Assembly: GCA_030278895.1 (NCBI GenBank)
Contig: JARXKK010000009.1
Coordinates: 1-43,817, forward strand
From: Acidobacteriota bacterium
GTDB lineage: Bacteria > Acidobacteriota > Thermoanaerobaculia > UBA5066
Direction: 5' to 3'
DNA: 43,817 bases
The notes under the pieces are model-generated. The model was not told where the DNA came from and did not search any database. It saw only the letters and a list, made by a program, of their open reading frames with translations. Shown here in pieces: positions 16,861 through 26,200 of the stretch (position 1 is its first letter; each line of letters begins with the position of its first letter). A program made the translations under genes and the position numbers.

Positions 16861-17543
16861 TTCGAGAAGCGCAGCGCGAGGAGCAAGGGAAGGCCGAGGT
16901 CGGCCGCGTACCGGTCGAGCTTCTTCGCGCGCTCGTAGAAGGGCCGGACTTCCGAACCCACGCCGAGCGAGCCCGAAGCGTCGAATGTGAGACCCTCCGC
17001 GCGCGCGGCGGCTTCGTGGGCCTCTGGGTCGTGCACGACGTGCTCCACGACGTGGCCGGCGCCCGAGGCGTCGCGAAACGCGCGCGCGTGGCCGCGCCGG
17101 ATGGCCTCCGGGTGAAAGTCGGTGACGACGACGTATCCGCCCTTCCGGAGGACGCGCGCGAATTCCCGGTAGAGCGGGGCGATCTGGAGAAGATGGCCGG
17201 CCGCGAGCCGGCACCACACGACGTCGAAGGCTCCCGCCCCGAAGGGCAGCGCGCGGAGATCCGCGCCGGCCGTCGTGCGCGGCCGTGAGGGGTCGTGGCG
17301 GCCGGCGGCCAGCATCTCGAAAACGAGATCCACGCCGTAGGAGCTCTTCGGCCCGAGGCCGGGGGGGAAGGCGAGGCGCCGCGCGGTGCCGCAGGCGGCG
17401 TCGAGGAGGTCCTTCTCCGCGATGTCGTGCGAGAAGAAGTTCACGGCGAGCGAGTCCATCGTCGTGAGCGGGTTCTCGACGTCGTACGTCGCGGCCCACA
17501 GGCGATAGGCGGGACGCGTGCCGAGGGGCGGCTCGACGCTCAC
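16857..17543 (-). CDS. class I SAM-dependent methyltransferase (UbiE-like)
   Basis: A 228-residue protein. It begins with RPAYRLWAATYDVENPLT, the usual 'YDxxxNxxT' lead of UbiE/BioC-type enzymes. Motif I is LLDAACGTARR (47-57), followed by YGVDLVFEML (motif II) and ALPFGAGAFDVVWC (motif IV region). RVLRKGGYVVVTDFHPE is the typical post-IV strand. The GTG start at 17543 overlaps the upstream radical SAM stop (GTGA); the longer open frame upstream is inside that gene. The acceptor could be a carbon, oxygen or nitrogen atom. It ends in an ATGA overlap with the amidohydrolase gene. Methyltransferase call is firm, substrate unknown. Confidence 0.85.
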   Translation of the reverse strand: MSVEPPLGTRPAYRLWAATYDVENPLTTMDSLAVNFFSHDIAEKDLLDAACGTARRLAFPPGLGPKSSYGVDLVFEMLAAGRHDPSRPRTTAGADLRALPFGAGAFDVVWCRLAAGHLLQIAPLYREFARVLRKGGYVVVTDFHPEAIRRGHARAFRDASGAGHVVEHVVHDPEAHEAAARAEGLTFDASGSLGVGSEVRPFYERAKKLDRYAADLGLPLLLALRFSK

Positions 17544-18907
17544 GCGGGCGGCCTCAGATGTCCGTAGGCCTGCGAGTCCGAAGGCACGAGTCCCCCCTTC
17601 AGTGTCCGGGCGAAGTCTTCCACACGTTCCTTGAGTTTGCGCGGGAGCCACGGGACGAGGGGATCCTCGTGCGTCATCCAGCCCGTCCACTCGGGGGTCG
17701 TCCACTCCTCGAGCGTCGCGGGGGTCGAGGAGAGCGGGTCGACGTTGCCGTAGGTCCCGCGGCGCTGCGGGGTCGGCGTGTAGAAATACGTGATGAGCTT
17801 CATGTCCGGGTTCACGGCGGCGAGCTTCTCGACGAACGCGAGCGTCGTTTCCACGTCCCCTTCGGGATCGTCCGGGTCGCCGAACATGAAGGAAAACTCG
17901 GGCACGATGCCGAAGCGGCGCGTTTTCTCCGCGAGCGCGAGCGTCTGGTCCGTCGTGAGGTTTTTCGACATCTTCTTCAGCGTCTCATCCGAGCCCGACT
18001 CCGCTCCGAAGTAGGCCATCGTGAGGCCGGACCGGCGGAGGGCCTCCCACGTGCGGTCCGAGAAGCGCAGCATCGCGTCGATCCGGGCCTCGCACCACCA
18101 CCGGAGCCCGAGCGGCGTCATCCGGGCCGCGAGCTCCTCGGCGTGCGGTTCCTTCAGGAAGAAGTTGTTGTCGTAGAAGTGCACGGCGTCCATGCCGTGG
18201 CGCTCGACGAGATGACGGAGATTCGCCTCGGTGCGCGCGGGCGACTCGAACTTCTGGAGGCTGCCGAGCGCCGCGATGACGCCGCAGAAGTTGCACGTGT
18301 ACAGGCACCCGATCGAGGCCTGATAGACGCCGTTGCGCTTCCCGAAGGCGGTTGGCTGGAGATAGGTCTCGATGTCGATCCGGTTCCAGGGTAGCGCCGG
18401 GAACGCGTCGGGACCCTCCCAGGGCCTCTCGGGATTGACGCGCGCCTCGCCGCCTTCCTTCCAGCCGAGGCCGGCGACGGTTGCGGGATGCCGGCGGCCC
18501 GCCAGGACGTCGAGAAGCTCGACGAGTGTCCGCTCGCCCTGCCCGCGGACGAGGAAGTCGACGTACGGCGCGCGGAGGACGGGGTTCGGATAGAGGCTCG
18601 GGAAATAGCCGCCCCAGACGATGGGAACCCCGGGGAAACGTTCCTTCAGACGCCGGGCGAGCGGCACGGCCGACACGAGCTGCGGGCCCGGCATCACCGT
18701 CATGCCGACGAGAGTCACGGGGTCGTCCGTGTCCGCCCGCGCGAGAACTCTCCGCGCCGTCTCCTCGAAGAGGTCTGCGTCGGGGAGATTGCCGTCGAGG
18801 ATCTCCCACGTGGCGTGAGGCGGGAGTGCCGCGCCGAGCGTGAGGAGTGACAGCGGAAAGCGCCGGTTCTTCGGGCGCGTCGCACGCGGGTTGAGGAGGA
18901 GGATCAA
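17540..18907 (-). CDS. radical SAM enzyme with N-terminal B12-binding-like domain
   Basis: A 455-residue protein. The first approximately 150 residues form a Rossmann-like cobalamin-binding-type domain (MILLLNPRA, VGMTVMPGPQLVSAVPLA, VPIVWGGYFPSL, FLVRGQGERTLVELL). The radical SAM motif is IGCLYTCNFC, with Cys201, Cys205 and Cys208 for the 4Fe-4S cluster. FGAESGSDETLKKMSK and EFSFMFGDPDDPEGDVETT are later conserved pieces of class B radical SAM methylases and related enzymes. It could methylate an unactivated carbon, or carry out another radical step. It lies 7 nt downstream of a methyltransferase gene and overlaps the next by GTGA. A second, divergent radical SAM gene of the same architecture is in the same array. 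Confidence 0.88.
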   Translation of the reverse strand: MILLLNPRATRPKNRRFPLSLLTLGAALPPHATWEILDGNLPDADLFEETARRVLARADTDDPVTLVGMTVMPGPQLVSAVPLARRLKERFPGVPIVWGGYFPSLYPNPVLRAPYVDFLVRGQGERTLVELLDVLAGRRHPATVAGLGWKEGGEARVNPERPWEGPDAFPALPWNRIDIETYLQPTAFGKRNGVYQASIGCLYTCNFCGVIAALGSLQKFESPARTEANLRHLVERHGMDAVHFYDNNFFLKEPHAEELAARMTPLGLRWWCEARIDAMLRFSDRTWEALRRSGLTMAYFGAESGSDETLKKMSKNLTTDQTLALAEKTRRFGIVPEFSFMFGDPDDPEGDVETTLAFVEKLAAVNPDMKLITYFYTPTPQRRGTYGNVDPLSSTPATLEEWTTPEWTGWMTHEDPLVPWLPRKLKERVEDFARTLKGGLVPSDSQAYGHLRPPA

Positions 18908-18914
18908 GCGCGCC

Positions 18915-19724
18915 TCACGAGCGCCGCGCGCTCCAGAGGTCGAAGCGCGAAGGCGGCCGCCTTCCGAGGAGGCGGGCTTTCAGGCCGCGCGTCTCGTAGG
19001 CGAGGGGATAGAGAACGCGGCTCCTCTCGAACCACAGGCCCGCGGGCGCGGCGGCCGCGGCGAGGCTCTCTCTCGTGAGGTACTCGATCGGCGACAACGC
19101 GAGGAGATCCTCCGCGAGGCCCTCGAACGTCCGCGCGGTGTCCCGCCGCTTCTCCTCGGACATGGCTTCCCCCGATCGAGACCGCGCGTAAAAAGGCGAG
19201 TCCAGTATAGCGACGAGCCCTCCCCGCGCCGTGGCGCGCGCGGCCTCCGCGAGGACCTTCGGGAGGTCCTCGGCCAGGTGCAGAGACGCGTCGAAGACGA
19301 CGAGGTCGAAGCGGGCGTCGCCGAAGGGGAGCGCATCGAAGGACGAGGACACGCGCCCGAACATGCGGGGCAGGTGGCGTCGGAAGAGCGCGCCGGCGGC
19401 GAGCCCGTCCGCGTCGTCCACGCGAAGGTCCAGCGCGACGGAGCGGTGGCCGAGGCGCGCGAGGCGCGCCGAGAGCCAGCCGTTGCCCGCTCCGAGATCG
19501 AGGACGGCAAGCTCCCGTCCGCGCTCTTCGGCGAGCGGCGCCACGACGCGCCGGACGAACGCGTCGAACGTGCGCGCGCGGATCGCCCACTGGCCCGCGA
19601 GCGGTCCGGCCGTCAGGTACGGCAGCGCGAGCAGCTCGGCCTCGCCGCCCGCCCCGCGCCCTTCCGCGCGCCGAAGCCGCATGTAGGCGCGCGCCCAGCG
19701 CCGTCGAGGAGGTTCGGATGTCAT
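18915..19724 (-). CDS. class I SAM-dependent methyltransferase
   Basis: A 269-residue protein. An N-terminal helical, Arg-rich extension (about 65 residues) precedes motif I, VLDLGAGNGWLSARLA (74-89). SVALDLRVDD is the motif II strand, and DALPFGDARFDLVVFDASLH the motif III-IV region. ARGGLVAILDSPFYARSRSG ends with a loop that could help close the substrate pocket. The ATG at 19724 overlaps the upstream TGA (ATGA). The frame runs open much farther upstream, but only as the antisense or shifted frame of the neighbouring methyltransferase. It lies 7 nt before the radical SAM gene. Substrate unknown. Confidence 0.85.
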   Translation of the reverse strand: MTSEPPRRRWARAYMRLRRAEGRGAGGEAELLALPYLTAGPLAGQWAIRARTFDAFVRRVVAPLAEERGRELAVLDLGAGNGWLSARLARLGHRSVALDLRVDDADGLAAGALFRRHLPRMFGRVSSSFDALPFGDARFDLVVFDASLHLAEDLPKVLAEAARATARGGLVAILDSPFYARSRSGEAMSEEKRRDTARTFEGLAEDLLALSPIEYLTRESLAAAAAPAGLWFERSRVLYPLAYETRGLKARLLGRRPPSRFDLWSARRS

Positions 19725-20563
19725 GGTGTGTCCGCCGGAGCGCTCGTCCTTTCGAAGTCGAGGAGCACGTGGTCGCCGAGGAGCGCGAGCGGCCGCGCGA
19801 AGGCGCGGTCGAGGGCCTCGAGCGCGCCGAGGACGCGCGGGAAGCGCGAGACGGCGGGCTCGGCGCCGCTGGGAGGCACGAACACGCCGACGCCGCGGAT
19901 CCCTCTCAGACGGAACCACGGCGCGAATTCCCGCGCGAGCGTCCGCGGCGCCGGATACGTCACCGTGAACGTCTCGCCTCCGAGACGCGCCGGCGCGGGC
20001 GTGCGTCCGAGCCTTCGGAAGGCGGCGCGAGGCTTTCCGCGCGCGAGGAGGACGAGCGTCTCGCCCGGGCAGAAGGGCCCGAAGACGACGAGGAGCGCGC
20101 GGCGGCCGGGAGCGAGGAGACGGGCGAGGCCGCGCGCGACGGGGCGGCGATCTTCGACGCAGTTCAAGGACGCGAAGTTGGAGAACGCGCCGTCGAACGG
20201 GGATCCGCTGTGAGTGCGTGCCCAGGCGTCCAGGTTTTCGAGCGAGACGCACGCGGCCGTCACGCGGTCTTCGAGCGAGGCGGCGCGGGCCTTCTCGTTC
20301 GTCAGCGCCGCCATCCGGGGCGCGCCGTCCGTCACGAGGACACGGCACCCGTTCTGGGCGAGGAAGAGGGCGTCCTCGCCGGTGCCGCCGCCGAGCTCGA
20401 TCAGCGACGAGCCCTCCGGGAAGGCGTCGAGAAGCGCGCGCCTCACGGCGCGGCGCTGCGCGGCGACGCTCTCCCAGGCGCCGAACCGTTCGTCGAAGGC
20501 GCCGGCCAGCGCGTCGAAGGCGCGGACCGCGGGCGGCAGTCCGCCCCGGGCGCCGTCCATCAC
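19721..20563 (-). CDS. class I SAM-dependent methyltransferase
   Basis: A 280-residue protein. AFDALAGAFDERFGAW leads to motif I LIELGGGTGEDALFLA (54-69), VLVTDGAPRMAAL (motif II) and FDGAFSNFASLNCVED (motif IV region). The C-terminal part, with ETFTVTYPAPRTLAREFAPWFRL, matches small-molecule methyltransferases of the type seen in biosynthetic clusters. The start is either GTG 20563 (GTGA overlap with the upstream radical SAM gene) or the adjacent ATG 20560 (TGATG overlap); both couple translation. It is one of three non-identical methyltransferases in this array, which suggests several methylation sites or tailored intermediates. Substrate unknown. Confidence 0.85.
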   Translation of the reverse strand: MMDGARGGLPPAVRAFDALAGAFDERFGAWESVAAQRRAVRRALLDAFPEGSSLIELGGGTGEDALFLAQNGCRVLVTDGAPRMAALTNEKARAASLEDRVTAACVSLENLDAWARTHSGSPFDGAFSNFASLNCVEDRRPVARGLARLLAPGRRALLVVFGPFCPGETLVLLARGKPRAAFRRLGRTPAPARLGGETFTVTYPAPRTLAREFAPWFRLRGIRGVGVFVPPSGAEPAVSRFPRVLGALEALDRAFARPLALLGDHVLLDFERTSAPADTP

Positions 20564-22065
20564 GCGCGGACGAAAGCGGACGAGCCACCGGACGGGCCCG
20601 CGGCGCGCTTCTCGGTCCGGAAGGACGCCTCGGAGCCTTCCAGCTCGGCCCAGCGCGCGTCGAAGAGAGCGTGCGCCTCCCCGGCCGCGTTTCCGGTGGC
20701 GGAAAAGGCCGCGACCTCCTCGTGCAGCAGGTCACGCACGCGTTTGTAGAAGGCCCCCTCGTACGTGCCGCGGAACATCATCGCGAGGTCGTCGCTGTCG
20801 CTCCAGTTCGTGCGGGCGCCGAGCTGCTCCTTCACGCGCTCGTGAAAGAGCGTGCCTGGCAGCGGGTAGGCCACCGAAACACCCACGTCGTCGGGGCGCT
20901 CCTCGCGAATGAGGTCGCGCGTCGCGAGGATGTCCTCGAAGGTCTCGCCCGGATAGCCGAGCTGGAGGAACCAGGCCGCACGGATGCCGTGCTGGCGGAG
21001 GAGGCTCGTGGCGTCCCGGATCTGGACGATGCGCGTGCCCTTGTCCATCGCATCGAGGATCTTCTGCGCGCCCGACTCGACGCCCATCCACACTTCTTCG
21101 GCGCCCGCGTGCTGAAGCGCGGCGACGGCCGACGGCGTCATGAGATCCACGCGCGACTGAACCGTGAAGGGGATGCGGACTCCCTCGTGAGCCAGCGCCT
21201 CCGCGTACGACTCGATCCAGCGCGGCGATAACCCGAAGATGTCGTCCGCGAACCAGAGGTGGTCGGGGTTCACCGTCTCGGCCAGCTGGCGCACCTCGCG
21301 GGCCACGTTCGCGGGGCTCCGCTGCGCGTAGCGCGTTCCATAGAGCGGCTTCGCGCACCAGTTGCAGTGGAACGGGCAGCCGCGCGTCGTCACGACGTTC
21401 CACGACATCCGCCCGTGGGCCGGGACCCACGCGGCGCGGTACTGGGCGACGTCCACGAGATCCCATGCGGGGAAGGGGAGCGCATCGAGGCTCTCGACGA
21501 ACGCGCGCACCGGCGTCCGGCGCACGGCGGGCGGGCCGTCGGCCGCGAGCCCGTCGGCCGGGGGGCCGTCCAGCAGCGCCAGGCCCGGAATCGCGTCGAG
21601 TCCCGCCTCCGGGTCCCGGGCCCACGCGGCCGCCAGATCGGGGAACGTCGCGTCCGCCTCGCCCATCACGACCGCGTCCGCGCCGGCCGCGAGATACATC
21701 TCGGGATGGTCCGTCGCGTCCGAGCCGTTCACGGCCACGCGGCGCCCGCGCGCGCGCGCCGCGGCCACCATCGCGAGCGCGGCCTCGCGGTTCTTCGTCG
21801 TGCACATCTTCGTCAGGAAATTGAAGTTGTCCTCGAGGATGCCCACGATCTGCGCCTCGGAGGCGTCGAGGGCGCGGACGAACTCGGCCTCGCTCCGGGC
21901 GAGCATCGCGTCGAACAGCTCCACCGTGAAGCCGCGCTCGCGGAGCATCGACGCGACGAGCAGGGTCGCGAGCGGCGGATACGGCTTCATCTTCCGCCAC
22001 TGCTTCGCGTCGTGCGCGAGGAAGTACGAGTGCGCGAGGAGGACGCGGGGCATCGAAGCGGGCAT
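20560..22065 (-). CDS. radical SAM enzyme with N-terminal B12-binding-like domain
   Basis: A 501-residue protein. Residues 1 to about 190 resemble a cobalamin-binding domain with an unusual opening (PRVLLAHSYFLAHDAKQWRK) and a GEADATFPDL segment. The radical SAM cluster motif is TTRGCPFHCNWC (Cys230, Cys234, Cys237). HLWFADDIFGLSP and EEVWMGVESGAQKILDAMDKG are typical of B12-radical SAM proteins of the BchE/hopanoid-enzyme style. ATG 22065 is chosen (AGG about 9 nt upstream); ATG 22053, four codons later, is an alternative. The frame extends upstream only as a shadow of the kinase gene. It is the second gene of the array, 41 nt after the HprK-like gene. The reaction is unknown; methylation or ring/bond rearrangement are options. 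Confidence 0.88.
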   Translation of the reverse strand: MPASMPRVLLAHSYFLAHDAKQWRKMKPYPPLATLLVASMLRERGFTVELFDAMLARSEAEFVRALDASEAQIVGILEDNFNFLTKMCTTKNREAALAMVAAARARGRRVAVNGSDATDHPEMYLAAGADAVVMGEADATFPDLAAAWARDPEAGLDAIPGLALLDGPPADGLAADGPPAVRRTPVRAFVESLDALPFPAWDLVDVAQYRAAWVPAHGRMSWNVVTTRGCPFHCNWCAKPLYGTRYAQRSPANVAREVRQLAETVNPDHLWFADDIFGLSPRWIESYAEALAHEGVRIPFTVQSRVDLMTPSAVAALQHAGAEEVWMGVESGAQKILDAMDKGTRIVQIRDATSLLRQHGIRAAWFLQLGYPGETFEDILATRDLIREERPDDVGVSVAYPLPGTLFHERVKEQLGARTNWSDSDDLAMMFRGTYEGAFYKRVRDLLHEEVAAFSATGNAAGEAHALFDARWAELEGSEASFRTEKRAAGPSGGSSAFVRA

Positions 22066-22106
22066 TTCGGCGAGCCTAATACATCCCCGTCGGCGCGGTG
22101 TGTGAT

Positions 22107-23045
22107 CTAGCTGACGAGATCCTTCAACGAAGCCACCGCCCCCGCGAGGTCCGACGCGCCGTCGAGACGCGCGCCCCCGGCCTCGGCCCAGCTCCTCGCC
22201 ACGGAGGCCGTGCCGCCGTTGACGTGCTCCTGCGGAATCTCGCCCTTTTCGAACTCGATCAGAAAGTCCGCAGGCACGAGCGGCACGAGCCGCGCCGGTC
22301 CGGGGACCCGCGGGCCGAGGAGCAGCGTCCTCACGCGCCTCGCCACGCGTGTTCCGTGGCTCGAACCGCCCCAGAGATCCACGCGGCGCTTCGCTTCGCC
22401 GCCCGAGAACGCGGGCGCCGTCGACGCGAGGATTCCGAGGAGTTGGGCGCTGTCGGCGCGGAGCGTCAGCTCGCGCACCGAAGCCGCGAGCGCGTCGGAG
22501 TCGCCCCGCGCCACGAGGATGCTCTCGTCGCCGAGGACCGTCAGCCCGGCGGCGTGCGCCGCGGCGACGAGCGTGGACTTCCCGGCTCCGGACGCGCCGC
22601 GCACCACGACGGCGCCCTTCGGGCCGATGACGGCCCCGGCGTGAAGCGCGTGCCAGCCGCGGCGCGCGAGGAGAACGGCGGCGGGCGCTTCCAGGAGCCA
22701 GCGGGCGGCGGGACCCGAGGCGAGGGAAGCAGAGTCGAAGAGCCCGGCGTCGGCGGTCGCGAAGATCGTCGCGTCCGCGAGGGCGATGCGCGCCGAGAAG
22801 AGGCCGGGGATGCCGCATCGGAACTCCGCGGGCGTGTGTTTCCAGTACAGGTGCCGTTCGGCCAGGTCCGGGGTCAGTGTGCTCGGCGTCCTGGCGGCGT
22901 TCACCTCGACGTGGATGCGGATCGCCGGTGCGCCCTCGTCCGCTTCTCCCGGCGGCCAGAGCATTGCCGCGAGGCCGGCGACACGGCCGTCGTTCGTCTC
23001 GAGGACGATCCGGTCGTGAGGCGGCAGGAAGACCGACGAGCCCAT
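22107..23045 (-). CDS. HprK-like P-loop serine kinase homologue
   Basis: A 312-residue protein. WHALHAGAVIGPKGAVVVRGASGAGKSTLVAAA-type sequence spans 131-163, with the P-loop at Gly150-Thr158. The preceding HALHAGAV is the HAxxV block of HPr kinase C-terminal domains, and VLGDESILVAR (170-180) replaces the LxDDE loop. The N-terminal half is a divergent alpha/beta region with no DRTGG phosphorylase signature seen. Such stand-alone HprK-like kinases are known in lasso-peptide and related peptide clusters, where they modify a Ser or the peptide C-terminus. It heads the ten-gene minus-strand array, so its target may be a cluster product. No PqqD-like or leader-peptide gene was found next to it. 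Confidence 0.75.
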   Translation of the reverse strand: MGSSVFLPPHDRIVLETNDGRVAGLAAMLWPPGEADEGAPAIRIHVEVNAARTPSTLTPDLAERHLYWKHTPAEFRCGIPGLFSARIALADATIFATADAGLFDSASLASGPAARWLLEAPAAVLLARRGWHALHAGAVIGPKGAVVVRGASGAGKSTLVAAAHAAGLTVLGDESILVARGDSDALAASVRELTLRADSAQLLGILASTAPAFSGGEAKRRVDLWGGSSHGTRVARRVRTLLLGPRVPGPARLVPLVPADFLIEFEKGEIPQEHVNGGTASVARSWAEAGGARLDGASDLAGAVASLKDLVS

Positions 23046-23074
23046 GCGGGCACTCTGACACGGAGGCGCGCAAC

Positions 23075-23104
23075 TTATTCGCGTTTCCAGCGTCTTGTGC
23101 TGAA
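23075..23104 (-). promoter_or_regulatory. possible promoter for the ten-gene array
   Basis: On the minus strand TTCAGC (23104-23099) and GAATAA (23080-23075) are separated by 18 nt, about 30-55 nt upstream of the kinase start codon. Both boxes are imperfect sigma-70-type matches. The location, in the only sizeable gap before the array, is the main support. Confidence 0.25.
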
Positions 23105-23129
23105 TGATCCGTTCGTCATCCCGCGAGGG

Positions 23130-23147
23130 CCGGGGGTGTGGCCCCGG
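23130..23147. other. GC hairpin in divergent intergenic region
   Basis: CCGGGG and CCCCGG are separated by six bases (GTGTGG), forming a perfect 6-bp stem between the array (minus) and the giant secreted protein gene (plus). No T-run follows on either strand, so it is not a canonical terminator. It could act as an operator or an mRNA 5' structure. Confidence 0.35.
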
Positions 23148-23193
23148 AGTTGCTCGTTAGTTCCAAATGGCCCGCGAGCGGTCAATACGGCTT

Positions 23194-23205
23194 GGAGGAT
23201 CCTCC
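23194..23205 (+). promoter_or_regulatory. ribosome binding site inside a 12-bp palindrome
   Basis: GGAGGATCCTCC is a perfect palindrome directly before the GTG at 23206. It contains the Shine-Dalgarno GGAGG at a 7-nt spacing. It decides the start of the giant secreted protein at 23206 rather than the upstream ATG 23167, which has no ribosome binding site. The palindrome could fold as GGAG-GATC-CTCC and partly hide the site. Confidence 0.5.
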
Positions 23206-26200
23206 GTGGTCAAGTCCCCAGCGGCCTTCGTGAGTCGAATCGTCCCGCTCGTCACGTTCCTCGTCCTGTCCGTTCCCGCGGGCGCCGGCGAGATCCGCGG
23301 GCGCATCCTCGTATCGGACCGCGCCGACAAGCCCGCTTCAGGCGTCACGATCTCCGCGGTTCCCTGGGAAGCGCCCGGCGAGGAGGCCCGGCGCGAGATG
23401 AAGGGCGGCGAGTCGCCGAAACCGTTCGCCTCGGCGACGACCGGAGCAGACGGCTCCTTCATCCTCCCGGTGACGGCGGCCGAGCCGGGGAAGGAGAAGC
23501 TCTTCAGGGTTCGGGCCGAGGGGGCGGGCATCGTGCCCGTGCTCTTCGAGGGCGTTTACGACGCCGCCGAGATCGAAGACCTCGGCGAACACGCCGTGCC
23601 GCATGGCGAAAGACTCTCTGGTGTCGCGGTCGACTCCTCGGGCAAACCGCTCGCCGGCGCCGCGGTCTCGCTCGAGCCGGGCGTCGCCGGCGGCGACGAC
23701 CTCGCGTATCGCGTCGTGACGCGCGGTGCCGTCACGGGCGAGGACGGCAAATTCCAGTTCGATGAGGCGAGTGCCACCGGAAACCGCATCACGATCGAAA
23801 AGGCCGGCCTCGCGCCAACGCTTCAGACGGGCCTCCGGGCGGGCGCGGTCCCGCGGCCGATCGCAGTCGGCGCGGGCGATCCGGTGGCGGGCGTCGTCCT
23901 CGCCGCCAGCAGGAAGCCAGCCGCGGGTGCCCTCGTGAGGCTCGAGAGCACGAAGGCGACGACGCGCTGGGTCGAGACGGACGCCGAGGGGCGCTTCACG
24001 ATCCCGCACGCGCCCGACGGCCGCGGCACGATCGTCGTCGACGCCGGAGATGCCGGCTGGGGAAGGGGGCCCGACGTGAGGCTGCCCCTCGCCGAAGGAA
24101 AGTCGGTCACGATCACGCTCGCGCTGCCCGCGTCGCTCGACGGCAAGGTCGTCGACGACAAGGCCGGCCGCGTCGTCGCGCGCGCGAAAGTCTTCGTCAA
24201 GGCGAACGGGTTCGCGCGTCTCGCGCGCACGGGGCCGGACGGCCTCTACCACCTGAAGGGCATTCCGCCCCAGACGTACCGGCTCTCGGTCGACGAGGCG
24301 CGGTACGTGCCGTGGGTGAAGCCGGATCTCGCGCTCGTTCCCGGCGAGGCAAAGCGCCTCGACGTCGCGGTCACTCTCGGGGCCACGATGGCCGGCAAGG
24401 TCGTCGACGAGACGGGCGCGCCCGTCCCCGCGGCCCGGGGCACGCTCACGCGCGGGGGGGAGAACGCGCTCCAGGGCATCCGGCGGATGCTGCGCGTCGG
24501 CAACGAGACGACGGCGTTCCGGACGCGCGCCGACGGCACGTTCAAGGCGACGCGCCTGGCGCCGGGCGACAACCAGCGCCTCTTCGTGAGCCACGCCGAC
24601 TACGAGCGCGCGACCCTGGCCGGGCTTTCGCTGCCTTCGGGCGGGACGAAGGCCGACGTGGCGGTCGTGATGCGCCGCGGCGCCACGATCTCCGGAATCG
24701 TGAAGGACGCGAACGACCAGCCGATCCCCGACGTTGAGGTGCAGGTCGACCCGTCCGTGAACTTCCGCGCGGGCGCGGGGGGCGCGGTGGCGAACTTCAC
24801 GCGCCTCGGCGGCCCCAGCGTGCGGCCGAAGACGAAGACGGCGGCCGACGGCTCCTTCCACATCACGGGCATGTCCGTGGGCGAGTACGCGCTTCAGGTC
24901 CGCAAGCCCGGGTTCGCGAACGAGCGGGTCGATCCCGTCAAGGTGACGGACAAGGGCGCCGAGCCCGTGGTCGTGACGCTCGGCCCCGGGGCCGCGATCG
25001 CCGGCATGGTGCGCAAGAAGAGCGGAGAGGGCGCCCAGGGATACATGGTGCGCGTCGGCACCGGAGGGCGCGGCGCGGGTGGCGGCGCCGGTCCCTTCGC
25101 GGGAACGGGCACCGAGCTCGCGACGGGTCCCGACGGCCTCTTCGTCATCGAAGGACTGAAGCCCGGCCAGGTCTATGACCTGTCCGTCTTCGGCGGCGTC
25201 GGCATCGGCCCCCAGAAGCGCGGCGTCGTCGCGCCGGCCGCGAACGTCGACATCCTCGTGGCCGGCACCGGCCGGATCGCGGGGACGGCGGTGGACGCGC
25301 GCACCGGTCAGCCGCTGAGGAATTTCTCCGTCTCCTACGAGCCCGACCGGGGCGGCGGCGGCGCCATCTTTCGACTGGTCGCGCGCGGCGCGGGCGTCTC
25401 GACGGGCATCGGGCAGAAGCGCGAGGTCACGACGGAGGACGGCACGTTCGTGCTCGAGGACGTGCCCGCGGGGACGTGGACCGTCGTCGTCGAAGCCAAG
25501 GGCTATCAGCAGGCGCGCGTCGCGAACCTCGTCGTCGAGGAAAACGGCTCGAAGGACCAGGTCGAGGTGAAGGCGACGCCGGGCGTCGTCCTCAAGGGCC
25601 GCGTCACGGACGCCAGGACGGGCCGTCCGATCGCGAACGCGGCGATCACGCACGAGGCCGCGGGAGGCGGCCCGGGCGGCTTCGGTGGTTTCGGCGGCCG
25701 CGGCGGCCCGTTCGCGGGCCTGGAAGGCGGTGAGGACATCACCTCGGACGCGGAGGGGAGCTTCGAGATCGAGGGCATCGGCGTCGGGCGCTTGAAGGTC
25801 ACCGCGAAGAATTCCGACTACACGGACGGCAGCGAGGTGGCCGACGTCAAGGAGACGGGCGGCACCGTCGAGATCAAGCTCACCTCGGGCGGCTCCGCGA
25901 GCGGGGTCGTCGTGGCCGGGAACCAGCCTCTCCCGAACGCGGAGGTCTCGATCTCGGCGGCGGGCGAGACGGGGTTCGGCCGCATCCTGGGGGGCGGGCA
26001 GACGACGACCGCCGACTCCGCCGGACATTTTCACTTCGATCACCTCGGCGCGGGCCGCTACTCGGTGTCGGCCGGATTGAACGGCAAATCGAGCAACCTC
26101 GCGGAGTTCGTGCTTCAGGCGGGCGATTCGAAGAGCGATCTCGTCCTCTCGCTCACCGCGGGTTCCACGATTCAGGGCACCGTCTCCGGACTGCCGGACG

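Noticed and set aside
15763-17499. A 578-residue amidohydrolase beginning at 17499
   Set aside because: The upstream 213 codons are Arg-rich shadow sequence across the methyltransferase gene; the family start lies at ATG 16860 with an ATGA overlap.
20560-23073. An 837-residue radical SAM protein beginning at 23073
   Set aside because: The first approximately 336 codons lie antisense-like or frame-shifted within the kinase gene and have no family character; the real N-terminus is at 22065.
25060-25720. Gly-rich stretches in the giant secreted protein as a possible PE_PGRS-like or repeat expansion
   Set aside because: They are short linkers inside or between beta domains, with no exact tandem DNA repeat.
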